Assembly: GCF_015351245.1 (NCBI RefSeq)
Contig: NZ_JADKSO010000002.1
Coordinates: 1 to 64,000, forward strand
Reading direction: 5' to 3'
Origin: Rathayibacter sp. VKM Ac-2879
GTDB lineage: Bacteria; Actinomycetota; Actinomycetes; Actinomycetales; Microbacteriaceae
Length of the DNA stretch: 64,000 nucleotides
Within the stretch, counting starts at the first letter, position 1. Every line of letters begins with the position of its first letter. The notes below the pieces were generated by a model that saw nothing but the letters and a program-made list of their open reading frames with translations, did not search any database and had not been told where the DNA came from. Made by a program: the position numbers and the translations under genes. This document shows positions 27,439 through 36,639 of the stretch, piece by piece.

Positions 27439-28884
27439 TCAGAGACGCGACCAGGCCTCGGTCAGGACACCGCGGAGAATCTGCTCGATCTCGTCGAACT
27501 CCTTCGGTCCGATCGTGAGCGGGGGAGCGAGCTGGACGACCGGGTCGCCCCGGTCATCGGCGCGGCAGTACAGGCCGGCGTCGAACAGCGCCTTCGACAG
27601 GAATCCCCGCAGGAGGCGCTCCGACTCGGCGTCGTCGAACGTCTCTTTGGTCGCCTTGTCCTTCACGAGCTCGATGCCGAAGAAGTACCCCGCGCCGCGG
27701 ACGTCGCCCACGATCGGAAGGTCGAGCAGCTTCTCGAGCGTCGAGCGGAACACCGGCGAGTTCTCGCGGACCCGTTCGTTGAGCCGCTCCTCCTCGAAGA
27801 TGTCGAGGTTCTCGAGCGCGACGGCGGCAGAGACAGGGTGGCCGCCGAAGGTGTACCCGTGCGGGAACGAGACCTGGCCGTGCCGGAAGGGCTCATAGAT
27901 CCGATCGCTGACGATCGTCGCGCCTATGGGGGAGTAGCCGCTGGTCATGCCCTTGGCACACGTGATCATGTCGGGAACGAATCCGTACTCGTCGCACGCG
28001 AACATGTGGCCGATGCGCCCGAAGGCGCAGATCACCTCATCCGACACGAGGAGCACATCGTGCCGGTCGCAGATCTCGCGCACCCGTTGAAAGTAGCCGG
28101 GCGGCGGCGGGAAGCAGCCGCCGGAGTTCTGCACCGGCTCGAGGAACACGGCGGCGACCGTCTCCGCCCCCTCGAACTCGATCATCTCCTCGATGCGATC
28201 GGCGGCCCAGACTCCGAACGCCTCGAGGTCGTCCCCGTGTTGCGGCGCACGGTAGAAGTTGGTGTTGGGCACGCGGAACCCACCCGGGACGAGCGGTTCA
28301 AACATCGCCTTCATCGCCGGGATTCCGGTGATCGCGAGCGCGCCCTGCGGAGTGCCGTGGTAGGCGACGGCCCGCGAGATGACCTTGTGCTTGCCCGGCT
28401 TGCCCTGCAGCTTCCAGAAATGCTTCGCGAGTTTGAAGGCGGTCTCGACCGCCTCGCCTCCGCCTGTCGAGAAGAAGACGCGATTGAGGTCTCCCGGAGC
28501 GTAGCCGGCGAGTCGATCGGCGAGCTCGATGGCGGACGGCGTCGCATACGACCACAGCGGGAAGAACGAGAGCTCCGCCGCCTGCTTCGCCGCCGCCGCC
28601 GCCAGACGCCGCCGCCCATGGCCGGCGTTGACGACGAAGAGCCCCGAGAGCCCGTCGAAGTACTTGCGGCCCGTGCTGTCCCAGATGTGATGACCCTCCC
28701 CCCGAGTGATGATCGGCACGCCCGCCCCCGAGTCCATCGTGGACTGCCGGGTGAAGTGCATCCAGAGATGGTCCTTCGCCTTGCGCTGCAACGCCGAGTC
28801 GTCGATCCCGGAGAGTGTCTCGGTGCCGCGCACCGGATCACCCGATTCGAGTCCGCCCGTCGAGAAGGCCGTGTCGGTGGTCAT
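27439..28884 (-). CDS. Class III PLP aminotransferase (putative polyamine/omega-amino acid:pyruvate)
   Basis: A 481-residue fold-type I PLP enzyme. STGGGEAVETAFKLAKHF, LEPVQNSGGCFPPP, LLVSDEVICAFGRIGHMFA and the PLP lysine in CAKGMTSGYSPIG are clear. These motifs, with GSGAGVP-type N-terminus and long length, resemble putrescine/omega-amino acid:pyruvate aminotransferases (SpuC-like) more than GabT, though specificity cannot be proved from sequence. It starts 3 bases after the Lrp-type regulator gene and is very probably co-transcribed and controlled by it. The polyamine transporter genes downstream support a role in amine catabolism. Confidence 0.85.
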   Translation of the reverse strand: MTTDTAFSTGGLESGDPVRGTETLSGIDDSALQRKAKDHLWMHFTRQSTMDSGAGVPIITRGEGHHIWDSTGRKYFDGLSGLFVVNAGHGRRRLAAAAAKQAAELSFFPLWSYATPSAIELADRLAGYAPGDLNRVFFSTGGGEAVETAFKLAKHFWKLQGKPGKHKVISRAVAYHGTPQGALAITGIPAMKAMFEPLVPGGFRVPNTNFYRAPQHGDDLEAFGVWAADRIEEMIEFEGAETVAAVFLEPVQNSGGCFPPPPGYFQRVREICDRHDVLLVSDEVICAFGRIGHMFACDEYGFVPDMITCAKGMTSGYSPIGATIVSDRIYEPFRHGQVSFPHGYTFGGHPVSAAVALENLDIFEEERLNERVRENSPVFRSTLEKLLDLPIVGDVRGAGYFFGIELVKDKATKETFDDAESERLLRGFLSKALFDAGLYCRADDRGDPVVQLAPPLTIGPKEFDEIEQILRGVLTEAWSRL

Positions 28885-28887
28885 CGG

Positions 28888-29367
28888 TTATCGCGTCCCC
28901 CAGTTGTAGAACTGCTTGTGGAGTTTCAGATAGACGAAGGTCTCGGTCGAGAGCACCCCCGGGAGAGAGCGGATCTCGTGGTTGAGCAGCTCGATCAGGT
29001 CGTCGTCGTTCTCGCATACGACCTCGGCGAGGATGTCGAACGATCCCGCGGTGAGGACCACGTAGTCCACCGCGGGAATCGACGCCAGCAGATCCGCTAC
29101 GGTGCGCGCATCGCCGGTGATCCGCACGCCGATCATCGCCTGCCGGTAGAAGCCCAGTTGCATCGGATCGGTGACCGCGACGATCTGCATGACCCCCGAC
29201 TCCGTGAGCTTCTGCACCCTCTGCCGCACCGCCGCCTCACTAAGCCCGACGGCTTTGCCGATCTCGGCGTACGAGCGCCGACCGTCGGCTTGGAGTTGCT
29301 CGATGATCGCCTTCGAGACCTCGTCGAGCTGAATTGGACGCGACGACGGAGGACGGGTGGGACTCAT
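28888..29367 (-). CDS. Lrp/AsnC family transcriptional regulator
   Basis: A 159-residue regulator. The N-terminal winged helix-turn-helix spans IIEQLQADGRRSYAEIGKAV and LSEAAVRQRVQKL, and the C-terminal RAM domain includes VDYVVLTAGSFDILAEVVCE, the fold that binds amino acids and forms octamers. It precedes the class III aminotransferase by 3 bases in the same direction, so it is probably a local regulator of amine or amino acid catabolism. CAGAAT 6 bases before ATG 29367 may be its -10 box. The effector is unknown. Confidence 0.92.
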   Translation of the reverse strand: MSPTRPPSSRPIQLDEVSKAIIEQLQADGRRSYAEIGKAVGLSEAAVRQRVQKLTESGVMQIVAVTDPMQLGFYRQAMIGVRITGDARTVADLLASIPAVDYVVLTAGSFDILAEVVCENDDDLIELLNHEIRSLPGVLSTETFVYLKLHKQFYNWGTR

Positions 29368-29604
29368 GCGCTGATTCTGACAGTCGACGAAGCCTCGGGC
29401 AAGTGAATCCGTATGGCGGCTCCCGCAAAGCTGCGGAAATCGGTCGTCGTAGATCCTCGTGCGATGCCTCGGAGACCGAGCTCCGCGGCACAGAGAACGG
29501 GAAGGTGGCGTTCCGCTCCCGCGCGCGGAACGCCCCGATCCAGCGGATACCATCGGGAGGAGTTCGTGCCGCGCGCGCCGGACCGCCCGGAACGAGGAGA
29601 CGCG

Positions 29605-30429
29605 ATGACGCAGATCGGACGCAGTCGTGCGTCCATCACCGTCCCCGTCTCGGCGTGGAGCTCCGACGCGCCGTCGGCCGAGGTCACCCTCGGCTGGGCC
29701 GCTCGCACCCACATCGGACTCGTGCGTGGTGCGAACGAGGACAGCTACCTGGCGAAGTCGCCCCTCTTCGCCGTCGCCGACGGCATGGGCGGCCACGCAG
29801 CAGGAGAGGTCGCGAGCGATGCCGTCGTCTCGCGGCTCTCCGTCGCCGCGACCGGAGCCACCATCGGCCCGGAGGAGATCGACCGCGCCCTCCGCGACGC
29901 TGTCGCCGACATCGCTCGGCAGCCCGGCCGGGCTGACCGCGGCACCGGAACGACCGTCACCGGCATCGCCCTCACCGCGGTGGCCGGCGAGCCGTACTGG
30001 TCGGTGTTCAACATCGGAGACTCGCGTGTCTACCTCTGCGTCCAGGGCTCGTTCCTGCAGCTCACGGTCGACCATTCGATCGTGCAAGAGCTGGTGGACG
30101 CGGGCCTGATCACCCGAGACGAGGCCGACGTGCACCCGCACAGCAACGTGATCACCCGTGCGGTGGGGTTCCACGAAGCGCCCATCCCCGACTACCGGCT
30201 CGTGCCCGTCATCGCCGGATCCCGCCTCCTCATCTGCTCGGACGGACTCACGAAGGAGCTGACCGACGCGGGCCTGGAGCACGTGCTCGCCGAGTCTGCC
30301 TCGGCGCAGGACGCCGCGGACCGCCTCCTCGAGGCCGCGCTCGAGAACGGCGCTCGCGACAACGTCACGGCGATCGTCGTGGATGTCCTCGCGGTGAGCG
30401 GCGAGTCCCTCGCCATCGACGGGCTCTGA
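29605..30429 (+). CDS. PP2C-family protein serine/threonine phosphatase
   Basis: A 274-residue soluble metal-dependent phosphatase. Core motifs are LVRGANEDSYL (40-49), FAVADGMGGHAAGEVAS with the metal-binding Asp59-Gly60, GTGTTVTGIAL, NIGDSRVYL, LLICSDGLTKELTD and ARDNVTAIVVD. No membrane segment or sensor domain was seen, so it resembles the catalytic part of PstP. ATG 29605 with GAGGAGA upstream was chosen; an in-frame GTG/ATG-type extension to 29413 is Arg/Pro-rich and unlikely. An FHA-domain gene follows 95 bases later, suggesting a Ser/Thr phosphosignalling pair. Confidence 0.92.
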   Translation: MTQIGRSRASITVPVSAWSSDAPSAEVTLGWAARTHIGLVRGANEDSYLAKSPLFAVADGMGGHAAGEVASDAVVSRLSVAATGATIGPEEIDRALRDAVADIARQPGRADRGTGTTVTGIALTAVAGEPYWSVFNIGDSRVYLCVQGSFLQLTVDHSIVQELVDAGLITRDEADVHPHSNVITRAVGFHEAPIPDYRLVPVIAGSRLLICSDGLTKELTDAGLEHVLAESASAQDAADRLLEAALENGARDNVTAIVVDVLAVSGESLAIDGL

Positions 30430-30524
30430 GCGCCGGCGGTCCACGATGCCGCGGGAACCCACCGGCAGCCCCCAGGGCAGGAGGCGACCGCTGGGTACCA
30501 TGGGAGGGAGGAAGGGCGTTCTCG

Positions 30525-31118
30525 GTGATCTGCAGCACGTGTGGCTCCACCCTCGATCCGGGGGCGATCCTCTGCGGCGAGTGCGGATCCTCGGTCGCGA
30601 CGCACGCGGCCTCCGGTTCGGTGAGCCCGACCTCGTCGGGCGACACGACCGTCCTCGATCCCTCGCGGAGAGCGTGGCTGCCCGGGCTGGCCCCCGGCCG
30701 TCACCGTCGCCCCGCTCCGGGCGCGCCGATCGCACCCGCTGCGCAGGGCCTCGTACGGCTCGCCTTCGCCTCCGGGCAACACGCCATCGTCACGGGCAAC
30801 GGGCTGATCGGGCGACAGCCGCTCCCTGATCCCGGTGAGACCTTCCGCCACATCCTCGCCGTCATCGACCCCGCGCGGTCCCTCTCGAAGACCCACCTGG
30901 AGTTCGGCTTCGACGAGGGCGGCCTCTGGGTGCGTGACCGCTGGTCGGCGAACGGCTCCCTTCTGATCGCTCCCGCCCAGGCGCCACTGCCGCTCGAGGC
31001 TGGCCGACGCTACCGCGCGAAGATCGGCAGTCGCCTCCTGCTCTCCTCCGTCGAGATGGCGGTCGAGCGTGTGGACGGCTCGGCCGGCCGCCCTGTCCGC
31101 CGACCCGTCGAAGGCTGA
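30525..31118 (+). CDS. Zinc-ribbon and FHA-domain protein
   Basis: A 197-residue protein. A small zinc ribbon at the N-terminus has CSTC (3-6) and CGEC (17-20); a low-complexity linker follows; the C-terminal 100 residues form an FHA domain with GLIGRQPL, SLSKTHLEF and WSANGSLLI, the residues that read phosphothreonine. It starts at GTG 30525 just after a strong GGGAGGGAGG ribosome site. Adjacent to a PP2C phosphatase, it is probably a phospho-dependent adaptor; the partner kinase is not in the window. Confidence 0.85.
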   Translation: MICSTCGSTLDPGAILCGECGSSVATHAASGSVSPTSSGDTTVLDPSRRAWLPGLAPGRHRRPAPGAPIAPAAQGLVRLAFASGQHAIVTGNGLIGRQPLPDPGETFRHILAVIDPARSLSKTHLEFGFDEGGLWVRDRWSANGSLLIAPAQAPLPLEAGRRYRAKIGSRLLLSSVEMAVERVDGSAGRPVRRPVEG

Positions 31119-31218
31119 GCGCCAGCCCATCCAGGCACCGATTCCGCGGTCGAATCGAGTTTGCGGCACGGATTTCGTGACGATCATGTTTCCAGATGCA
31201 CGTTCTCCTCCGTTCTCC

Positions 31219-31248
31219 GTGACAGGCGAACGAGCGTTGTGCCACTAT
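31219..31248 (+). promoter_or_regulatory. Probable promoter of the pot operon
   Basis: GTGACA (31219-31224) and CACTAT (31243-31248) are separated by 18 bases, upstream of a roughly 50-base leader ending in AGGAG before potD. The region 31160-31270 is richer in A/T than its surroundings. Confidence 0.4.
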
Positions 31249-31303
31249 TTCCCCACGTTCACGCCGGTCCGTTCGAGCTTCGACGCAGTCAGGAGTCTCC
31301 GCT

Positions 31304-32530
31304 ATGACCCGTCCTCTGCCACGGGATCCCCTCCTCCGCCAGGCCGTAGCCGTGGCACGCTCCCACGAGCGTGAGCGCCGGGCGACGCTCACCCGCCGTA
31401 CGGTCCTCGGGGGACTCGGGCTCGGAGCCGGTGCCCTCGCGCTCGCCGCGTGCGCGCCGACGAGCAGACCGGCGCCGACTCCGGCCGCCGATCTCTCGGC
31501 GAGCGACCCCCAGCTCGTGTGGGACAACTGGCCCGCCTACATGGACGAGGACGACGACGGAAACTACCCCTCCCTCCTCGCCTTCGAGAAGCAGACCGGG
31601 ATCTCGGTCACCTACAACGTGGCCGTCGACGACAACAACTCCTACTACGGGAAGGTCAAGGACCAGCTCGCGCTCGGTCAGTACATCGGGGCCGACACCG
31701 TGTGCCTCACGGAATGGATGGTCTCCAGACTCGTCCGACGCGGGTTCGTGCAAGAACTGGACCACGCCAACATCCCGAACATCGCGAATCTGACGCCCTC
31801 GCTCGCGAACCCCGACTTCGACCCGGGCCGCCACCTGTCACTGCCCTACCAGGCTGGTTTCGCAGGCATCTGCTGGAACAAGGACAAGCTGCCCGGCGGC
31901 CTCTCGAGCATCGAGGATCTCTGGGACCCGTCGCTCCGAGGCCGCGTCGGCGTGCTCAGCGAGATGCGCGACACGATCGGCCTGATCATGCTCGCGGAGG
32001 GCACGGACATCGCAGGTCCGTGGGGCGACGACGCGTTCATGAACGCGATCGACGTGTTCCGCCAGCAGGTCGATGCGGGGCAGATCCGCAACATCAAAGG
32101 CAACGCCTATCTCAACGACCTGCAGAACGAGGACACCCTCGCAGCCATCTGCTGGTCGGGCGACATCACCCTCATCAACACCGAAGCCGGCGACAAGTGG
32201 GAGTTCGCGTTCCCCGACTCCGGCGGAACCCTCTGGAACGACACCTTCGTCGTTCCCCTGGGCAGTCAGCGCAAGGCCAACGCCGAAGCGCTGATGAACT
32301 ACTACTACGAGCCGGAGGTGGCCGCCGAGGTGGCTGCCTGGGTCAACTACATCACCCCCGTCGACGGAGCGAAGGAAGTCATGGAGAGCATCGATCCCGA
32401 GCTGGCCGAGAACCAGCTGATCTTCCCCGACGAGCAGACGCTCGCCCAATCGCACGTCTTCCGGACGCTGACTGCGGCCGAGGAGAAGCGCTATCAGGCC
32501 GAGTTCCAGAAAGTGTTGCTGGGCATCTGA
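31304..32530 (+). CDS. potD: Polyamine-type ABC transporter substrate-binding lipoprotein
   Basis: A 408-residue extracytoplasmic binding protein of the PotD/PotF group. A long basic N-region with Arg31-Arg32 (TLTRRTVLGG) suggests Tat export; LALAAC at 45-50 is a lipobox, so Cys50 would be lipid-anchored. Mature sequence includes VWDNWPAYMDED, YYGKVKDQL, PYQAGFAGICWNKDKLPGG and ICWSGDITLIN, matching spermidine/putrescine binders. It shares one base with potA and heads a four-gene operon. The exact amine is inferred only from family. Confidence 0.9.
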   Translation: MTRPLPRDPLLRQAVAVARSHERERRATLTRRTVLGGLGLGAGALALAACAPTSRPAPTPAADLSASDPQLVWDNWPAYMDEDDDGNYPSLLAFEKQTGISVTYNVAVDDNNSYYGKVKDQLALGQYIGADTVCLTEWMVSRLVRRGFVQELDHANIPNIANLTPSLANPDFDPGRHLSLPYQAGFAGICWNKDKLPGGLSSIEDLWDPSLRGRVGVLSEMRDTIGLIMLAEGTDIAGPWGDDAFMNAIDVFRQQVDAGQIRNIKGNAYLNDLQNEDTLAAICWSGDITLINTEAGDKWEFAFPDSGGTLWNDTFVVPLGSQRKANAEALMNYYYEPEVAAEVAAWVNYITPVDGAKEVMESIDPELAENQLIFPDEQTLAQSHVFRTLTAAEEKRYQAEFQKVLLGI

Positions 32531-33729
32531 TGGGGGCTGGAACTTTCGCCGAGAGCGGCGCCGACCTCCAGCTGGTCGGGATCAGCAAGCACTACCCGGG
32601 CTTCACCGCCATCGAGTCGCTCGATCTCACGATCCCCGCGGGTTCCTTCTTCGCCCTGCTCGGCCCGTCGGGCTGCGGCAAGACGACGACCCTGCGCCTG
32701 GTCGCAGGCCTCGAGGAGCCGTCCGCCGGTCGCATCCTCCTCGGCGGCCGCGACGTCACCGCGACCAAGACCTTTCAGCGCCAGGTCAATACGGTGTTCC
32801 AGTCATACGCGCTCTTCCCCCATATGTCGGTCCTCGAGAACGTCGCCTTCGGGCTCAAGCGTCGCAAGATCGGCGACGCGCTCGGCAAGGCGCACGAGGC
32901 CCTGCGTCTGGTCGAGCTCGATCATCTCGCGCAGCGTCGCCCCGTCCAGCTCTCGGGAGGCCAACAGCAGCGGGTCGCTCTCGCCCGGGCGATCGTGAAC
33001 CGCCCCGCGCTCCTTCTCCTCGACGAGCCGCTGGGCGCACTCGACCTCAAGCTCCGCCGGCAGATGCAGCTCGAGCTGAAGTCCATCCAGGAGGAGGTGG
33101 GGCTCACCTTCCTCCATGTCACCCACGACCAAGAAGAGGCCATGACCATGGCCGACACCGTCGCGGTGATGAACAAGGGACGCATCGAGCAAATGGGGGC
33201 GCCGGAGGAGCTCTACGAGCTTCCCCGCACCGCGTTCGTCGCGAACTTCCTCGGCCAGTCGAACCTCTTCACCGGCGAGGTCGTGTCGTCGACGCAGCAG
33301 GCGATCACCGTCGACGTGGGCGGCCACCGCCTCGTGGTCCCTGCCGCCCGCTCCGCACGGACGAGCGGTGAGGTGACCATCGGGATCCGCCCCGAGAAGC
33401 TCCTCCTGCTCACACAAGAGCCGCCGGAGACGCCGGACAGGATCGTGCTCGGTCCGGGTCGCGTCCTCGACGTCTCGTTCAGCGGAGTCAGCACCCAGTA
33501 CACGATCCGCATCCCGGGGCTCGGTCCCATCGTGGTCTTCGCGCAGAACATGGTGTTCGGTCCCGTCGTCGGCGAGGGCGCCGAGGTCTGGGTCAGCTGG
33601 AACACGGCGCACGGCTTCGGCCTGGAGGACGAGCCGGGAAGCCTCCCTCGCTTCACCCCGGACGACTCCACGAACGCGATCGCCCTGCAGAAGCGTCGGT
33701 TGCTCGCCGGCCGGTCGAGCGGAGTCTGA
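32530..33729 (+). CDS. potA: Polyamine ABC transporter ATP-binding protein
   Basis: A 399-residue ATPase that powers uptake. Walker [10 protein letters not shown] (45-53), Q-loop FQSYALFPH, signature [14 protein letters not shown] (141-154), Walker [10 protein letters not shown] (161-169) and switch [10 protein letters not shown] are intact. The C-terminal 150 residues form the TOBE regulatory domain with [16 protein letters not shown] 32530 overlaps the potD stop. Substrate specificity comes from potD. Confidence 0.95.
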   Translation: MGAGTFAESGADLQLVGISKHYPGFTAIESLDLTIPAGSFFALLGPSGCGKTTTLRLVAGLEEPSAGRILLGGRDVTATKTFQRQVNTVFQSYALFPHMSVLENVAFGLKRRKIGDALGKAHEALRLVELDHLAQRRPVQLSGGQQQRVALARAIVNRPALLLLDEPLGALDLKLRRQMQLELKSIQEEVGLTFLHVTHDQEEAMTMADTVAVMNKGRIEQMGAPEELYELPRTAFVANFLGQSNLFTGEVVSSTQQAITVDVGGHRLVVPAARSARTSGEVTIGIRPEKLLLLTQEPPETPDRIVLGPGRVLDVSFSGVSTQYTIRIPGLGPIVVFAQNMVFGPVVGEGAEVWVSWNTAHGFGLEDEPGSLPRFTPDDSTNAIALQKRRLLAGRSSGV

Positions 33730-33731
33730 AC

Positions 33732-34664
33732 GTGGCCTTCGCCGCCTTCGCCTCGGGGGCCGCCCCTGCCGGATCCCCGGAGCAGCGGGATGCGCCGGTC
33801 CGCCGACGCTCCTGGGTCGCCCTGGTCCTGCTGCTGCCGGGCATCGCCTACATGCTGCTGTTCTTCCTCGCTCCGCTCATCTCTCTCGTGATCACCTCGT
33901 TTCAGGTCGAGGTCCCCGACGGCGACATCGGCGAGTACGCGCCCGGATTCGCGTGGCAGAACTACCTGGCCGTGATGGCCGACTATTGGCCGCACATGGT
34001 GCGATCCTTCGGCTACGCGCTGCTCGCGACCGTCCTGGCGCTGCTCATCAGCTATCCGCTCGCCTACGTCATCGGGGTGAAGGCGCGGCCGTGGCCGCTG
34101 CTGCAGAACCTGCTGCTGACCCTCGTGATCGCGCCGTTCTTCATCAGCTTCCTGCTGCGGACGCTGGCGTGGAAGCAGATCCTGTCGGACGAGAGCCCGC
34201 TCGTGCAGGCGCTCAAGACGCTCGCGATCCTCCCGGGCGACGGACACCTGACGGGCACGCCGTTCGCGGTCGTGTTCGGGATCACCTACAACTTCATCCC
34301 GTTCATGACGCTGCCGCTGTACACGACGCTCGAACGGCTCGACACGCGGCTCATCGAGGCCGGGTCCGACCTGTATGCGACACCCGCCTCCGTCTTCTGG
34401 AAGGTCACCGTCCCGCTCTCGATGCCCGGCATCGTCTCGGGCACGCTCCTCACCTTCATCCCCGCGGCGGGCGACTACATCAACGCGAGCCGTGACTTCC
34501 TCGGCTCCTCGCAGACCTCGATGGTGGGCAACGCGATCGAGGCGAACTTCCTCACGCTGGAGAACTACCCAGCGGCTGCGGCGCTCTCGATCATCCTGAT
34601 GGCCGTGATCCTGATCATCGTCGGCGTCTACGTGAAGCGCAGTGGAACGGAGGACCTCCTATGA
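33732..34664 (+). CDS. potB: Polyamine ABC transporter permease
   Basis: A 310-residue permease with six membrane helices, first WVALVLLLPGIAYMLLFFLA. The cytoplasmic EAA loop is EAGSDLYATPASVFWKVTVP, the site that contacts PotA. NYLAVMADYW and FIPAAGDYINA are typical of PotB. GTG 33732 is 2 bases after the potA stop, and the 3' end overlaps potC by ATGA. Confidence 0.93.
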   Translation: MAFAAFASGAAPAGSPEQRDAPVRRRSWVALVLLLPGIAYMLLFFLAPLISLVITSFQVEVPDGDIGEYAPGFAWQNYLAVMADYWPHMVRSFGYALLATVLALLISYPLAYVIGVKARPWPLLQNLLLTLVIAPFFISFLLRTLAWKQILSDESPLVQALKTLAILPGDGHLTGTPFAVVFGITYNFIPFMTLPLYTTLERLDTRLIEAGSDLYATPASVFWKVTVPLSMPGIVSGTLLTFIPAAGDYINASRDFLGSSQTSMVGNAIEANFLTLENYPAAAALSIILMAVILIIVGVYVKRSGTEDLL

Positions 34665-35536
34665 CCGCGACCGCCGACCGTCCGATCGCCAGCGCTCAGG
34701 AAGCGCTCGGCGCGCCGGGGTCCGCTCCCGTCCGCCGCCTGCGAGGCTTCCGCGGGCTCGGGTGGGGCGTCTACACCGCCCTCGCGCTGATCTTCCTCCT
34801 CATCCCCATCGCCTATACCTTCGTGTTCTCGTTCAACGACTCGGTCAAGAGCAACCTTGCATGGCGGGGATTCACCTTCGACAAGTGGGTGTCGGCGTGG
34901 ACGAGCGAGGAGGTGATGACCGCGTTCGGCAACAGCCTGCTCGTCGGGGGGATCGCGACGGTGCTGGCGACCGTGCTCGGCACGATGATCGCCCTCGCCC
35001 TCGTGCGGTTCCGTTTCCGCTTCCGCTCGGCGATCAGTCTGCTGCTGTTCCTGCCGATGGCGACCCCGGAGGTGGTCCTCGGCGCGGGTCTGGCCGCACA
35101 GTTCCTCAGCGTGGGCGCCGAGAAGGGGATCGTGACGATCGTGCTCGCGCACACGATGTTCTGCATCAGCTTCGTCGTGGTGACAGTGAAGGCGCGGGTC
35201 GCGAGCCTCGATCCGCGTCTCGAGGAGGCGGGGCGCGATCTCTACGCGTCGCCCGGGCAGGTCTTCTGGCGCATCACGTTCCCGCTGCTGCTCCCGGGCA
35301 TTCTCGCGGCCGCGCTGCTCTCCTTCGCGCTGAGCTTCGACGACTTCATCATCACGAACTTCAACTCCGGCTCGGTGACGACGTTCCCGAAGTACATCTA
35401 CATCGCGGCGGCGCGTGGTATCCCCGCGGAAGCCAACGTCATCGCCTCGGCGGTGTTCCTCCTGGCGATCGTGGTGGTCGTCGTGATCCAGGTCTCGTCC
35501 GCGGCTCGGGCGAAGCGGCTGGCGAAGCGGCAGTAG
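34661..35536 (+). CDS. potC: Polyamine ABC transporter permease
   Basis: The 291-residue partner permease. Six helices follow a 40-residue cytoplasmic tail; the EAA loop is EAGRDLYASPGQVFWRITFP. FVFSFNDSVKSNLAW, LLLFLPMATPEVVLGAGL and SFDDFIITNFNSG are PotC-type. It is the last gene of the operon and converges with the asparaginase gene 47 bases away; no clear terminator was seen between them. Confidence 0.94.
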   Translation: MTATADRPIASAQEALGAPGSAPVRRLRGFRGLGWGVYTALALIFLLIPIAYTFVFSFNDSVKSNLAWRGFTFDKWVSAWTSEEVMTAFGNSLLVGGIATVLATVLGTMIALALVRFRFRFRSAISLLLFLPMATPEVVLGAGLAAQFLSVGAEKGIVTIVLAHTMFCISFVVVTVKARVASLDPRLEEAGRDLYASPGQVFWRITFPLLLPGILAAALLSFALSFDDFIITNFNSGSVTTFPKYIYIAAARGIPAEANVIASAVFLLAIVVVVVIQVSSAARAKRLAKRQ

Positions 35537-35583
35537 TCGCGCCTCCCTCGAGAGACGGTCGAATCACGCCGGCGAGAAGAGGA

Positions 35584-36579
35584 TCAGACGTAGGAGGCGC
35601 GGATCGCGCCCACGGGCACGCCGCCTCCCGAGACCACCGGGTTCAGGCGGACGAGCACCTCGTTCGCCGCCGTCCGATCGACCGCTTCGGCCTCGACCAA
35701 CAGCTTCAACGCCACCACGGTGGCCGCGCGGAGGCTGCCGTCGAGGATCTTGAGCGCGACCGTGGTCCCGTCGGGGGAGGCCATCACGAGCACGCCTTCG
35801 GCGCCGAGCTTCGCGACGAGACCGAGCCGCTCGATCACGACAGTGTTGTCGCGGCCGGGACCGTCGAGGGCCCACGCGTTCTCGAGGATCGCCGTGGTCA
35901 GCAGGCCGGCCTGACGGTAGAGGCCGAAGGGGGAGGCGGGCGACGAGGAGACGATCCGCGAGATCCCTTTCGCGAGCGCCGTCAGAGGCAGGGCATGCAC
36001 CGGCGCGCCGCACCCGTCGACGCCGGTCGCCACCACGCGTTCGCCAGTGAGGCGCTCGATCGTGTCGACGATGTGCTGCTGTAGCGGGTGGGATCGCTCG
36101 AGATAGTCCTCGGTGCTCCAGCCGTTCTGCACGCAGGCCAGCAGCATCGCGGCGTGCTTGCCCGAGCAGTTCATGTAAAGGGGGTCGGCCGTGCCGCCTG
36201 CCCGCAGAAGCCGAGCGCGGGCAGCGGAGTCGCCGGGCCAGTCGGAGGGGCACTGGAGCGCCGAATGGTCGAGCCCCGCGCGGAACAGCAGGTTCTGCAC
36301 CAGGGCGACCTGCTGGGGGATGCCGGCGTGACTCGCGGTCGCGATGACCGCCTCCGCGCCGCTCAGCTCGACGCCCGCGGTCATGACGGCGAGTGCCTGG
36401 AAAGGCTTGAGGCACGAGCGGGGGAAGATCGGCGCCGTGGGAGCGCCGAGGCTGCGGGCGATGCGACCGTCGGAGTCCAACAGCACGGCCGAGCCGGCGT
36501 GCCGCGACTCGACGAAGCCCGAGCGCTCGACGACGGCGAGTTCGACTGACTCGGCGAGGGTGAAGGTTCCTGCGGACAT
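35584..36579 (-). CDS. Asparaginase (Asparaginase_II family)
   Basis: A 331-residue protein of the PF06089 group, which hydrolyses asparagine to aspartate and ammonia and is unrelated to the classical AnsA/AnsB fold. Markers are FPRSCLKPFQALAVM, ATASHAGIPQQV, MNCSGKHAAMLLA, GVDGCGAPVHALPL and GRDNTVVIERLGL. ATG 36579 (MSAGTFTLAES) follows a run of G that may act as ribosome site or leaderless spacer (CAAGAT 6 bases before). It sits between the polyamine transporter and a gabT-like gene, consistent with nitrogen scavenging. Confidence 0.88.
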   Translation of the reverse strand: MSAGTFTLAESVELAVVERSGFVESRHAGSAVLLDSDGRIARSLGAPTAPIFPRSCLKPFQALAVMTAGVELSGAEAVIATASHAGIPQQVALVQNLLFRAGLDHSALQCPSDWPGDSAARARLLRAGGTADPLYMNCSGKHAAMLLACVQNGWSTEDYLERSHPLQQHIVDTIERLTGERVVATGVDGCGAPVHALPLTALAKGISRIVSSSPASPFGLYRQAGLLTTAILENAWALDGPGRDNTVVIERLGLVAKLGAEGVLVMASPDGTTVALKILDGSLRAATVVALKLLVEAEAVDRTAANEVLVRLNPVVSGGGVPVGAIRASYV

Positions 36580-36639
36580 CCCCCCATCTTGCCCGAGGGT
36601 CCGGCGCCGCTCGCGCGCGGGCACCGGACCCGACGGGAC

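Noticed and set aside
29413-29604. 64-codon N-terminal extension of the PP2C phosphatase
   Set aside because: It is Arg/Pro-rich without family similarity, and ATG 29605 has a strong GAGGAGA ribosome site.
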